In this document: positions 13,805-21,747 of the stretch, piece after piece | Layout: each line of letters begins with the position of its first letter | How positions within the stretch are numbered: position 1 is the stretch's first letter | DNA from: JBJXHC01 sp046160825 | GTDB lineage: Bacteria; Bacteroidota; Ignavibacteria; UBA10030; UBA6906 | Length of the DNA: 26,493 nucleotides | Direction: 5' to 3' | NCBI GenBank assembly: GCA_046160825.1 | Contig: JBJXHC010000090.1 | Coordinates: 1-26,493 of the forward strand | The notes under the pieces: model-generated | Told to the model about the DNA's origin: nothing | What the model saw: only the letters and a program-made list of their open reading frames with translations | Databases searched by the model: none | Made by a program: the position numbers and the translations under genes

Positions 13805-16045
13805 ATGCCAGACCTCGACGAGGCGCAAGAAAGACGCAAAAAAGCAGGCGACTACCTCAAGATGGCCGACAAGCTCTTCAAGGCCAGCGATTTTGATGGA
13901 GCCACCCGCTCCGTCATGCTTGCCATGGAGGCCGATCCACGTAATCCGTACGCGATAGCCTATAAAGAACGCATTGAGCTTGCAATCCAGAAGCGCGATG
14001 GCATTGTCTCCCCTGTGCCAGCCAAGGCCATTCAGTCTGCACCTCCTCCATCGATTCTGCCGCCAGTGGATGACACGCCGATCGTTCCCGCTCCGGACTT
14101 GGAACAATTACGCAGAGAGGAAGAAGAAGAACAGGAGCGCCAGCGAGAAGAACTGAGGCGTCGGGAAGAAGAGCGTCGCAAGCTTGAAGAGGTCGGCCGT
14201 CAACAGGCCATCGCAGAAGCAAAGCGAAAAGCAGAAGAGGAGGAGCGTCGCCGGATTGAAGAGGAATCCCTCCGTCAGGCGGAGGAGGAAATCCATCGCA
14301 AGCTGGAGGATGCAAACCGGAAACTTGAGGAGGAACGCAAGCGCAGGGAAGAGGAACAACGGCAGCGCGAAGAGAATGATGTCCTCCAACGCCAGAGGGA
14401 AGAAGAGCGCCGCCGTGTCGAGGCGGAAGAGCGGAAGCAGCGTGAAGAAGATATTCGCCGTCAGACTCTTGAAGATGCAGAACACCAACTTGAGCAACAA
14501 CGTCAGCGCCTTGAGGGCGAAGCGAAGAAAAAGCTTGAAGAGGAACGTGAGCGTTTCGAGGCGGAGATGGCCGTCCGTCTTGCCGATGAACAAAGACGAC
14601 TTGAAGAACAAAAACAGAAGGAAGCGCAAGAGCAGGCAGCCCGCCGAAAACAAGACGAGGAATCGCTGAGGCTGAAGGAAGAAGAAGCGCGGCAAAAGCT
14701 GGACGAAGAGCGTCAGCGCCTTGCTTCCGAAAAGCAGCGTATCGAGGAGGATGTACGCAAGTACCTCGAAGAAGAGCGCAACAAGATTGCCGAACAACGG
14801 GCACAAGAACAGGAACAGCAGGAAGCACAGCGACGGGAGGCAGAGGAAGCCCGGAATCGCATTGAGGCGGAACTGCAGCAAAAACTTGAAGACGAGCGCG
14901 ATCGCGTCAGAAAAGAATTGCAACAGCAGTATGAGGCCGAGCGCGTTCGAATAGAAGAGGAGACCAAACAACGGGCTGAACGGGAAGCTCGACAGCGCAT
15001 TGAAGAAGAGCAGCAACGGGTTGAAGTCCGACGACGCAAGGAGGAAGACGAGCGAAAACGACAGACCGTGGAGGCGGAGGCCAAGAGACGTGAAGATGAA
15101 GAGGAGACACGACGCCACGAGGAGGCCGTCCGTCAAGCCATCGAAGAAGGGAAGCGCATCGCTCAGGCGAAGAAGATCCGTTCTTATATCGACAAGGGGA
15201 AGGAATTCGTAGACGAGGGAAAATTCGAAGAGGCATTAAAAGAGGTCGCCAAGGCATTCCTGCTCAACCCTTCACATGAAGAGACGCGAGCGTTCGAACA
15301 GTCCATTTACGACTCGAGGGTCGATCAGCAACGGCGACAGGAAGAAATGCATCGGCTGGCGGAGGAACAAAGCATCAAAGTCGAAGAGTTGCAGCGCAAG
15401 CTTGAGGAGCAAGCCCGTAAGGAACGGGAGGAAGAGGAGCGTAAGGCCATCCGAGAAGCGCAGATCACCGGATCGCTTCGCAAAGCAAAGCAATTGATGA
15501 AGGATGGTGAGTATGACGACGCGTTGCTGGAGATAGAAGCCGTGTATGATCAGGACCCCGGCAACTCCGAAGCGCAACACCTTGAAGTGGAAATTCTGAA
15601 TTTGCAAAAACGCAAGAAGGAGGTCAAGGCAGTCTCCGAACAACGGTCTGTTGCCGGAGAAGCCTGGCGCAAAGAGACGGAATCGATGGAGCGCGTAGCC
15701 ACCGAGGGACGCGAGCTCCTGAAGCGCGAGTCGATCCAGACCTACCGGGGCATGATGAAGCAAGTGTGGATTGACGGTCAGCCGAGCCGGGAGGAACGCT
15801 CCATGCTTGAAGTCGTCCGGGTTTCGTTGGGTGTGAACGAGGATGAGCACGCGATGTTGCAACACGAAGTACGACTGGAAACGTACCGGGAAGCGGTGCG
15901 TTCCGCATTGCGGTCGGGCTTGATCTCAAGCGACGATACAATAACATATGAAAACTTGAGGAAGTTGTACGCGATCTCAAAGGAAGAACATCTCACCATC
16001 GAAGCCGCCCTCAACAACGAGATGCGCCAAACGGGCATGAGCTAG
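13805..16045 (+). CDS. Long charged-helix (ER/K-rich) protein with TPR-like ends
   Basis: A 746-residue soluble protein with no signal peptide or membrane segment. Residues 10-60 look like a TPR pair ('KLFKASDFDGATRSVMLAMEADPRN'). A short proline-rich linker at about 70-95 follows. Residues 102-455 are almost only E, R, K, Q, A and L, with E-E-E-R-R-R phasing that predicts a stable single alpha helix or very long coiled coil of about 50 nm. Next come two more TPR-like pairs (about 460-500 and 555-600). The C-terminal helical domain (about 640-746) has 'WIDGQPSREERSMLEVVRVSLGV', resembling TerB/helical 'xDGxxxxEE' repeats. It may act as a rigid spacer or scaffold. The N-terminal TPR resembles part of the preceding gene's product, suggesting common ancestry. 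Low sequence complexity makes homology in the rod unreliable. Confidence 0.8.
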   Translation: MPDLDEAQERRKKAGDYLKMADKLFKASDFDGATRSVMLAMEADPRNPYAIAYKERIELAIQKRDGIVSPVPAKAIQSAPPPSILPPVDDTPIVPAPDLEQLRREEEEEQERQREELRRREEERRKLEEVGRQQAIAEAKRKAEEEERRRIEEESLRQAEEEIHRKLEDANRKLEEERKRREEEQRQREENDVLQRQREEERRRVEAEERKQREEDIRRQTLEDAEHQLEQQRQRLEGEAKKKLEEERERFEAEMAVRLADEQRRLEEQKQKEAQEQAARRKQDEESLRLKEEEARQKLDEERQRLASEKQRIEEDVRKYLEEERNKIAEQRAQEQEQQEAQRREAEEARNRIEAELQQKLEDERDRVRKELQQQYEAERVRIEEETKQRAEREARQRIEEEQQRVEVRRRKEEDERKRQTVEAEAKRREDEEETRRHEEAVRQAIEEGKRIAQAKKIRSYIDKGKEFVDEGKFEEALKEVAKAFLLNPSHEETRAFEQSIYDSRVDQQRRQEEMHRLAEEQSIKVEELQRKLEEQARKEREEEERKAIREAQITGSLRKAKQLMKDGEYDDALLEIEAVYDQDPGNSEAQHLEVEILNLQKRKKEVKAVSEQRSVAGEAWRKETESMERVATEGRELLKRESIQTYRGMMKQVWIDGQPSREERSMLEVVRVSLGVNEDEHAMLQHEVRLETYREAVRSALRSGLISSDDTITYENLRKLYAISKEEHLTIEAALNNEMRQTGMS

Positions 16046-16047
16046 CA

Positions 16048-16746
16048 TTACGCGCGGCGCATGACAGTTCCCTTCCTCCTGAACCTCCGAATCCCCTCCG
16101 CACCGCCCTGTTCAAAGATTCTGCAAAGCCTGTCCGCCCCACCGACGTTATAGATATACGTTTTGAATGACACGCGTCTGACAGTGTATTTTCTCTGCAG
16201 GCGTTTGATCATGTCATAGTCTTCTGAAAAAGCAAGCCGCCGAAATCCGCCCAATGCGCGGAGTATGGTTCGCGTAACGACGAGCGTTCCAGCGGCATGA
16301 CATCGGGAGACATGAATGCGTTTGCCGGGATGATCCACGTCGGGAACGAATCGTTGGACAACCGGCCCGATGATCTTCATCCCACCCAATACGGCGTCAA
16401 CATCCGGATGAGACCGGAGGAATTTCATCCGCTTTGCAATGTGTCGCGGCGTGTACTCGTCGTCAGAATCGAGAAATGTCACGTAACGTCCACGGGCAAG
16501 TCGTATGCCTGCATTCCGGGCGAGGGCAAGTCCCTTGTTGGATTGACGAATGAACCGGATGCGTGGTTCCTTCTGCGCGTAACGTTTCAGTATTCGTTCC
16601 GTGCCATCCCTACTGCCGTCGTCAACAATCACCAATTCCCAATCGCTGTGGGTCTGACAGAGTACAGAGTCTATCGCAGCCGGTAGTGTCCGTTTCCGGT
16701 TGAACGTACACAGGATGATTGATATGAGTGGGGTGTTTGTGTGCAT
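16048..16746 (-). CDS. Glycosyltransferase family 2
   Basis: A 232-residue GT-A fold transferase. It opens with 'PLISIILCTFNRKRTLPAAIDSV', the standard GT2 start, then 'ELVIVDDGSRDGT' with the nucleotide-binding aspartates (42-43), 'NKGLALARNAG', and the metal-binding motif in 'FLDSDD' (Asp93, Asp95). 'GGFRRLAFSEDYDM' later supplies the ED catalytic-base motif. It transfers a sugar from an NDP-sugar, probably to a cell-surface glycan or protein; the acceptor is unknown. No other polysaccharide gene is nearby. ATG 16746 is preferred to a TTG at 16767. It follows the small helical gene by 39 bases on the same strand and ends two bases from the stop of the converging coiled-coil gene. Confidence 0.92.
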   Translation of the reverse strand: MHTNTPLISIILCTFNRKRTLPAAIDSVLCQTHSDWELVIVDDGSRDGTERILKRYAQKEPRIRFIRQSNKGLALARNAGIRLARGRYVTFLDSDDEYTPRHIAKRMKFLRSHPDVDAVLGGMKIIGPVVQRFVPDVDHPGKRIHVSRCHAAGTLVVTRTILRALGGFRRLAFSEDYDMIKRLQRKYTVRRVSFKTYIYNVGGADRLCRIFEQGGAEGIRRFRRKGTVMRRA

Positions 16747-16785
16747 ATCGTATGCAACGTCCAACACCGGGGGAACCGCAAAGGT

Positions 16786-17127
16786 TCAGATGGTTTGACC
16801 GGTGAGATGCGTGATGATCAGTCGGGCGTCTGCAAGAGGGTCGGTGGCGAATGGAGCCTTGAACTGTTCGGTGATCTTTGTTGTCAACCGTTCTGCTGCG
16901 TGCCGCACCGTTTCGACCGTTGAATCGTCGATCTGCAGATTGCGGAGCTGTGTCATTGCGTCCACGCCCCATTCCGGATGAGGGTGTGAACGGAGCCAGA
17001 AGCCGATTGCTGCGCCTGCTGCACGGCGAGCGCACACCCGCACCATGCCATCATTGCCAACGCGTTGAGCCTGAGCAGCAGCGGCAAATTCCTTCTCGAT
17101 CTTTCTCATCGTCTCATCGAGATTCAT
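16786..17127 (-). CDS. Small helical protein of unknown function, downstream of the DNA glycosylase
   Basis: A 113-residue all-helical protein. It has 'NDGMVRVCARRAAGAAIGFWLR' (about 25-46), a middle helix 'AMTQLRNLQ' and a C-terminal 'PFATDPLADARLIITHL'. The start overlaps the glycosylase by 14 bases, so the two are translated together. The arrangement of small and basic residues in the first long helix and the length recall HEPN-like four-helix proteins, but the RxxxxxH nuclease motif is not convincingly present. I do not recognise the family with certainty. A role linked to DNA repair or to a nucleotidyl partner is only inferred from its position. Confidence 0.6.
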   Translation of the reverse strand: MNLDETMRKIEKEFAAAAQAQRVGNDGMVRVCARRAAGAAIGFWLRSHPHPEWGVDAMTQLRNLQIDDSTVETVRHAAERLTTKITEQFKAPFATDPLADARLIITHLTGQTI

Positions 17128-18049
17128 TCCAGCCGTCCTTTTTGACTGCTTGGAACTTATCGTCGTGCCAGTAGCGCGTCATTTCCATCCAGAAAAACAG
17201 CCCGCGCCATTTGCCGAGTTGTTTATAGTGACGTTCGATGGTCGAATCCTTCACAATGCGTCCGTTACGATGCAACTCGTAATACTTCGCCCGTACCCAG
17301 GAATCAAGCCCGAGATAATCGTACCTGCCGATGAGTTTCATGATGTTGCCCGCGGCGTACGGACCGACGCCTTTCACGGTTTTCATCTGTTTGAAGAGTT
17401 CATGCGTGGAGAGTGGAGAGTTGCGCCAGTCTTCAAGATTTGCTTTTCCCTCCACAACCTTCCGGGCGAGTTCGATAATATACGGCGAGCGATATCCGGT
17501 TTTTATATCTGCACGGAGAAACTTCTCACTCGATCCGGCGATTGCATCGGGTGTCGGGAAGGCGATCGCATCACCCGACCGTTTGCCGAATGCCTGCACC
17601 AGATTCGTCACCATCAATGTGGTGAGTGCCCACGTACAGTTGGTCGTACAGATCATCTTTACTGTATCTTCGAATACCGTGGGGGAACAGAGCATCCGTC
17701 CCGATCCGCTTGTGGCAATCCAGCGGAATTCCGGGTATCGTCTCGCTTGCGTGTGGAAGTCGGAGAAATCCTCATCAAGACGCAGACACGTTGCAAGCTG
17801 GCGGCAGACTTCAACCTTTTGTGCTGCCCGTAACGGGCGACCACTCTGCATCGTTACACGGATGTCCTTACCGTTCTCGCGCATGGTTGTGTGTACCACA
17901 GTGCCGTCGGCGAGGAGGAGTGTGCGATATAGTTCATCTCGATCAGGAGTGATCGAAAATGGGGGAAGTGCATACCAGCCGTGACTGCGCGCCGTTCGCC
18001 GGAAATTGAACTTCGGCGGTATGGGAATGCCGATATTGGTCGAGCTCAC
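17114..18049 (-). CDS. HhH-GPD DNA glycosylase, AlkA/3-methyladenine type
   Basis: A 311-residue base-excision repair enzyme. Residues 100-215 form the helical domain ('SPTVFEDTVKMICTTNCTW'), and a helix-hairpin-helix motif 'KTVKGVGPYAAGNIMKL' lies at about 220-236. The catalytic aspartate is Asp249 in 'GLDSW'. The usual lysine of bifunctional OGG1/Nth enzymes is replaced by tyrosine (GVGPYAA), pointing to a monofunctional glycosylase like AlkA that removes alkylated bases. No C-terminal iron-sulfur cysteine cluster is seen. The first 95 residues form a beta-rich N-terminal domain, as in AlkA and OGG1. The start overlaps the metallopeptidase stop by four bases (18046-18049), an unusual partnership. 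The exact lesion is not determined. Confidence 0.88.
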   Translation of the reverse strand: MSSTNIGIPIPPKFNFRRTARSHGWYALPPFSITPDRDELYRTLLLADGTVVHTTMRENGKDIRVTMQSGRPLRAAQKVEVCRQLATCLRLDEDFSDFHTQARRYPEFRWIATSGSGRMLCSPTVFEDTVKMICTTNCTWALTTLMVTNLVQAFGKRSGDAIAFPTPDAIAGSSEKFLRADIKTGYRSPYIIELARKVVEGKANLEDWRNSPLSTHELFKQMKTVKGVGPYAAGNIMKLIGRYDYLGLDSWVRAKYYELHRNGRIVKDSTIERHYKQLGKWRGLFFWMEMTRYWHDDKFQAVKKDGWNESR

Positions 18050-19638
18050 GTCGTTGGTTTCGTGGACATCACCACCATCAGCTTGATCTGTTCGATCAAA
18101 GCGTCCGGAGAAATGCTCTCGTAACCGAGTATTCGTACGAGGTCTTCGCCGTTGATCCGATCGCCCTTTGCCCAGAGACCAAGCAAGAGCTTGCCTGCCT
18201 GCGGATTCTCAAACCAGTTTACTCCGTAATCCTTCGAAAGTTTTGCATTGAATTGTGCCTCAAGAAACCACGCCCTCATATACGTCGCGGAATAATACAG
18301 CGCATCCAGGTCGGTCAGGTATCCTTTCCGGTCTGAGGGAATCTCTTGAGATCCGGTCGCTTTGCTGAGCATCGCCGCGTAGATCGCGGCGGGGTCGCTT
18401 GCACCCGAGTGCAGCTCCCATTCATAAAGAAACTTGGCTGCATACCGGCGTATCATGTACAGTCGTTCGAATGCCCGCATGCGCAGGAAGTCCTTCAGCA
18501 CCGGAGTGGGCATGGTACTGTTCAATCGCAGCCAGGCCTGGTTTGCGAGAATGTACTCGGAAAGAAACGCATACGTTTCCGTGACCGTGTACTCGCCGAG
18601 GTACTTGAACTCGAACGCGTGCTCGGCTGTGTGTGCGTAGTGCATGCCGTGACCAACTTCATGAAACAGAGCGGAATAGTCATCGAAGCCGCCGATCGGT
18701 TTGATACTCAGCCGCACATCCGTGGGTATGACGATGGAAAAACAGACTGCGCGCGGGTTCTTGCTCTCACGCTTCTCCGCATCGATCCTCAGATTCTTTA
18801 GCGTATCAACATCAATCCCTAGCGTCTTGTATGTTTTCTTGAAGACCTCCATCATGGAGGTTTCGGGGAAGTACTTGTCGAACCGTTTACTTCTGAATAA
18901 CATTCCGGTGTCGTATCTGTAGAACCTGTCAAGCGGCACTTTGAGTTCAGAGGCGACGATCTCACGCAGCAGCGTTGTGTACTGTTCCTCTGTCTCTGCA
19001 AGGATACGCTCGGCGATGACTTTGAATTCCGTGAGCGAGAATTGCTTCAACTCTTCCGCCATGACGTTGTACGATGCGAACCCAAGCTCCTTCGCCAGCG
19101 ACTGGTTCTTCGCCTCTACCTCCCTTTGCACGAGGATGAGCGAATCCAGCACACCATCCAACGATTGGTAGAGCATTGCCCGGCGTGCCTGGTCCGGTTC
19201 ATTGGCAATCATCACGCCGACCTGGCGATAGGCAACAGGTTTGCCATCGACCGTGACCGTGGCCGCGGCTTCAATGTTGCTGATCTTGTCCGTAAGCGAC
19301 GCGATCTCTTTGCCGATATATTCGTTGATAAGATACCGGCGGAAGTACCAGAGCCGCTGTTTCTGCACCGCGCTGGTTTCTGCAGTCTCCGCTTGCTGTA
19401 GCAGTGCGATATTCTCCCGCGTGAAGAGGCCGGCGTTCGCTTTGTACAACGAGTCCTGATTGGACGGGTCGCCCATCACCCAGTTGTTGTAGCCCATGAT
19501 GGACTGAGTGAGGATCAAGCGTTCGGCCTGTGACCGCAGGGCATCCATCTGTTCACGGTCGTAGGGCTTTTCCGGTTTACAGGATGACCAGAGGATGATG
19601 CCGATGACGGCAATACTGATTGATGTTATGCGATACAT
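18046..19638 (-). CDS. M3-like zinc metallopeptidase lipoprotein
   Basis: A 530-residue lipoprotein. Residues 1-19 are a signal peptide ending in 'WSSC', with Cys20 the lipidation site. The zinc site is H326-E-V-G-H330 followed by Glu354 in 'TVTETYAFLSE', the HExGH...E arrangement of the M3/M2 (thimet, oligopeptidase F, ACE-like) gluzincins. The rest is helical throughout and of typical family length. It likely degrades peptides at the cell envelope. Start 19638 was chosen for the signal peptide; a longer frame to 19707 begins inside the predicted -35 box. It leads a tight set with the DNA glycosylase (ATGA overlap) and the small helical protein, two cytoplasmic products with no obvious functional link. 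Confidence 0.88.
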   Translation of the reverse strand: MYRITSISIAVIGIILWSSCKPEKPYDREQMDALRSQAERLILTQSIMGYNNWVMGDPSNQDSLYKANAGLFTRENIALLQQAETAETSAVQKQRLWYFRRYLINEYIGKEIASLTDKISNIEAAATVTVDGKPVAYRQVGVMIANEPDQARRAMLYQSLDGVLDSLILVQREVEAKNQSLAKELGFASYNVMAEELKQFSLTEFKVIAERILAETEEQYTTLLREIVASELKVPLDRFYRYDTGMLFRSKRFDKYFPETSMMEVFKKTYKTLGIDVDTLKNLRIDAEKRESKNPRAVCFSIVIPTDVRLSIKPIGGFDDYSALFHEVGHGMHYAHTAEHAFEFKYLGEYTVTETYAFLSEYILANQAWLRLNSTMPTPVLKDFLRMRAFERLYMIRRYAAKFLYEWELHSGASDPAAIYAAMLSKATGSQEIPSDRKGYLTDLDALYYSATYMRAWFLEAQFNAKLSKDYGVNWFENPQAGKLLLGLWAKGDRINGEDLVRILGYESISPDALIEQIKLMVVMSTKPTT

Positions 19639-19678
19639 GGGATTGAGATTGGTGAATGATTGAAAAACGTGCAAAAGC

Positions 19679-19707
19679 AATGTAGGGTGCTGGGGCGTGA
19701 GTTGCAA
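19679..19707 (-). promoter_or_regulatory. Predicted sigma-70 promoter of the metallopeptidase operon
   Basis: On the minus strand TTGCAA (19707-19702), 17 bp, TACATT (19684-19679), 40 bp before the chosen start. Confidence 0.5.
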
Positions 19708-19739
19708 GAGTTCTTCAACGAGCGCTTGCCAAACGAATA

Positions 19740-19769
19740 CTGGTAGCGCTTCATGCGAAGCACTACCAG
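19740..19769. repeat. Hairpin between the two lipoprotein genes
   Basis: The arms CTGGTAG (19740-19746) and CTACCAG (19763-19769) pair, then one C-A mismatch, then GCTTC (19748-19752) with GAAGC (19757-19761), around a four-base loop. No T-run follows on either strand. It lies after the stop of the upstream minus-strand lipoprotein gene, so it may end or stabilise that transcript. Confidence 0.5.
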
Positions 19770-19812
19770 CTGTTCAAGAATCTCTTGGAACTTTGGAGAA
19801 GATGGAGATTGG

Positions 19813-20748
19813 TTATGGGATTGATGCCATAGGGCAGTTTACCGTTGCAGCTCCAACGACAAGATGGGTCGCAGATTGGGCAGTGGCGAGGTTTTGCACG
19901 CTTACAAACTGACTGTTATCATAAATATTTACGCTCCAGAGCGGTGAATATCCACCCTGCCCGGGCATTGTGGCCAGAACATTGTGTGTCATCGCTGTTC
20001 CGGGTTCCACCATAAACCCCGAAGGTGGGCCCCCTCCAGGTTGACCTGGGTTAACATTGAACGTGACATAGATCGGTGAAACGGGAACCATGTCGCCGGA
20101 AGCCGCAAGGAGACTTTCCTCAAAAGTAAAGTAAAAGACAATCTGTCCGCGATACCATCCCCTTACCATCGCTGTACCTCCACCACCAACACGTCGTATC
20201 GCCGTTGAACCCTCTGGTGCAATAGGACAGTTGACAATCATTGTTGTCGTTTCGGTCTGGTATCCGGCGGCAACAATTTCGGCATGACTCGCAACGATGT
20301 TCGCGACGTATGTGGAGGGTACTGTTACTTTCACAATTTGCCAGAAGTCATTGTATGTCCCATCTCCTGGAATAACATCGACGATGTTCAGTTGGCTTGG
20401 TACTGGTGAACTCTCTCCACTGCGGAAGAGGACATACAGTGGCGCAGGGTCGGTTGGTTGAACATCGAAGTTATAATACTTGACTATTTCACCGTTTGGC
20501 CCAAACCCATCGGTGATAAATGGAGCAATATCGAAGTTGATAGCCTGGTTGGTCGCAGGCAACCCATTTGATCCATCGCGCACAAACAGAGTTCCTGACG
20601 TTGCAGAGAAACGATCTATGCTTACTTTTGAGGCGGTGTTCGGGTCTCGGGGTGAAGGTCCCGACGCCAATGGACTATCCTGCTCACTACAGCCCATCAA
20701 GAGTATTATCGAGAACAAACCGACCGCGAAGATTGTTGTTAGTTTCAT
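19813..20748 (-). CDS. Lipoprotein of unknown function with an internal duplication
   Basis: A 311-residue protein with a clear lipoprotein signal peptide (residues 1-19, lipobox LMGC, Cys20) and an AGGAGA ribosome site before ATG 20748. After a Ser/Pro-rich linker it has two related beta-rich halves. Each has a 'YV-F' strand, a 'PGDGTYNDFW' or 'PGQGGYSPLW' motif, and ends in 'VNCPI' or 'VNCPM'. The single cysteine in each half could pair as a disulfide. Proteins with the PGxxxYSPLW/VNCP signature occur in Bacteroidota and other bacteria as uncharacterised envelope proteins; I cannot name a function. It is divergent from the two-component system, with the shared 294-bp gap between them, so the regulator may control it too. 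Confidence 0.8.
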   Translation of the reverse strand: MKLTTIFAVGLFSIILLMGCSEQDSPLASGPSPRDPNTASKVSIDRFSATSGTLFVRDGSNGLPATNQAINFDIAPFITDGFGPNGEIVKYYNFDVQPTDPAPLYVLFRSGESSPVPSQLNIVDVIPGDGTYNDFWQIVKVTVPSTYVANIVASHAEIVAAGYQTETTTMIVNCPIAPEGSTAIRRVGGGGTAMVRGWYRGQIVFYFTFEESLLAASGDMVPVSPIYVTFNVNPGQPGGGPPSGFMVEPGTAMTHNVLATMPGQGGYSPLWSVNIYDNSQFVSVQNLATAQSATHLVVGAATVNCPMASIP

Positions 20749-20925
20749 CGTGATCTCCTGCAATTGTGAACGGAAAAATAATTTGCTACTCATAAAGCGA
20801 GATTCTTGTCACGGAACAATCACGGGATCGTCAAAAAAGAAAAACACTTTTGGCTCTCGAATCGGAGTTTCAACGATCCTGGGTGAAGTTCACGAAAAAC
20901 GCCCCTTCTAGGCATGTCATCATTA

Positions 20926-20944
20926 TTTTGTGATTGTTTTGTGA
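20926..20944 (+). promoter_or_regulatory. Tandem 11-bp-spaced direct repeat, candidate response-regulator box
   Basis: TTTTGTGA occurs twice, at 20926-20933 and 20937-20944, one helical turn (11 bp) apart. Eleven bases after the second copy comes a -10-like TATCTT (20956-20961), while the -35 (TTGTTT at 20934-20939) is poor and lies within the repeats. PhoB/OmpR-family regulators bind such tandem repeats about 10 bp upstream of the -10 box, so this is a candidate autoregulation site. Confidence 0.5.
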
Positions 20945-21042
20945 CATTCAGACAGTATCTTTGAAATGTGCTTGCAAGAAACATTTCATATCTTGGCGGG
21001 GAGACCAAGTCGTCAGATCGACCATTAAGAGGTCAGGAGACC

Positions 21043-21747
21043 ATGCATCAAAAAGTGCTTATCATTGAAGATGACAAAGATATTGCACAGCTCGTTCAAC
21101 TGCATATCAGTGACCTAGGTTGTGCGTGCGAGGTCGCTTTTGACGGGGAGGTGGGCCTTGAGAAAGCCCTTAAGAATCGATTTGACCTTATCGTGCTTGA
21201 CCTGATGCTTCCGGGCCTTGACGGACTTGAAATATGCAAGGAGATTCGAATGGAAAAGAACTATACACCCATTCTTATGCTTACATCACGCTCCGAAGAA
21301 CTTGATAAAATTCTAGGCCTCGAACTGGGCGCTGATGATTATCTGACAAAGCCGTTCAGTATTCGTGAGCTTGTCGCAAGAGTCAAAGCCATTTTCCGAC
21401 GTGTCGGAGCGGTGAAAGATGATGTCCAGGGTGTAGCGAGAAAGCAGATACATTTCCGCGACCTAAAGATTGATTTGGAAAAAAGGAGCGTCCTGTCTCA
21501 CGGCGACAAAATTGAACTGACAGCAAAGGAATTTGACCTGCTCGCCTTGTTCGCAAGGAACCCGGGGAAGGCGTATACGCGGCAGGGGCTGTTGGATTCA
21601 GTTTGGGGTTATCAGTTTGAAGGATACGATCATACGGTCAATTCACACATCAACCGGCTACGGAGCAAGATCGAATCAAACCCCTCTGCCCCAAAGTATA
21701 TCCTGACTGTGTGGGGTGTAGGCTATAAATTTGCAGAAGAGGAGTGA
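21043..21747 (+). CDS. OmpR/PhoB-family response regulator
   Basis: A 234-residue regulator. The receiver domain (1-120) has the acidic pair Asp10/Asp11, the phosphoacceptor Asp53 in 'IVLDLMLPG', Thr81 and Lys103 in 'YLTKPFS'. The C-terminal winged-helix domain (about 135-232) contains 'ELTAKEFDLLALFARNPGKAYTRQGLLDSVWGY' landmarks and ends 'YILTVWGVGYKF', as in PhoB. ATG 21043 has an AGGAG ribosome site and begins the receiver directly; the frame extends to 20968 without support. The stop codon is followed immediately by the kinase ATG, so the pair is co-translated. Direct repeats in its own promoter suggest autoregulation. The stimulus is unknown. Confidence 0.95.
   Translation: MHQKVLIIEDDKDIAQLVQLHISDLGCACEVAFDGEVGLEKALKNRFDLIVLDLMLPGLDGLEICKEIRMEKNYTPILMLTSRSEELDKILGLELGADDYLTKPFSIRELVARVKAIFRRVGAVKDDVQGVARKQIHFRDLKIDLEKRSVLSHGDKIELTAKEFDLLALFARNPGKAYTRQGLLDSVWGYQFEGYDHTVNSHINRLRSKIESNPSAPKYILTVWGVGYKFAEEE

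Noticed and set aside
14108..15136. Minus-strand open frame of 342 codons opposite the charged-helix gene, giving a Leu/Phe-rich 'membrane protein'
   Set aside because: GAA/GAG/AAG/CGC codons read backwards give TTC/CTC/CTT/GCG, so the hydrophobic look is an artefact of the E/K/R-rich gene.
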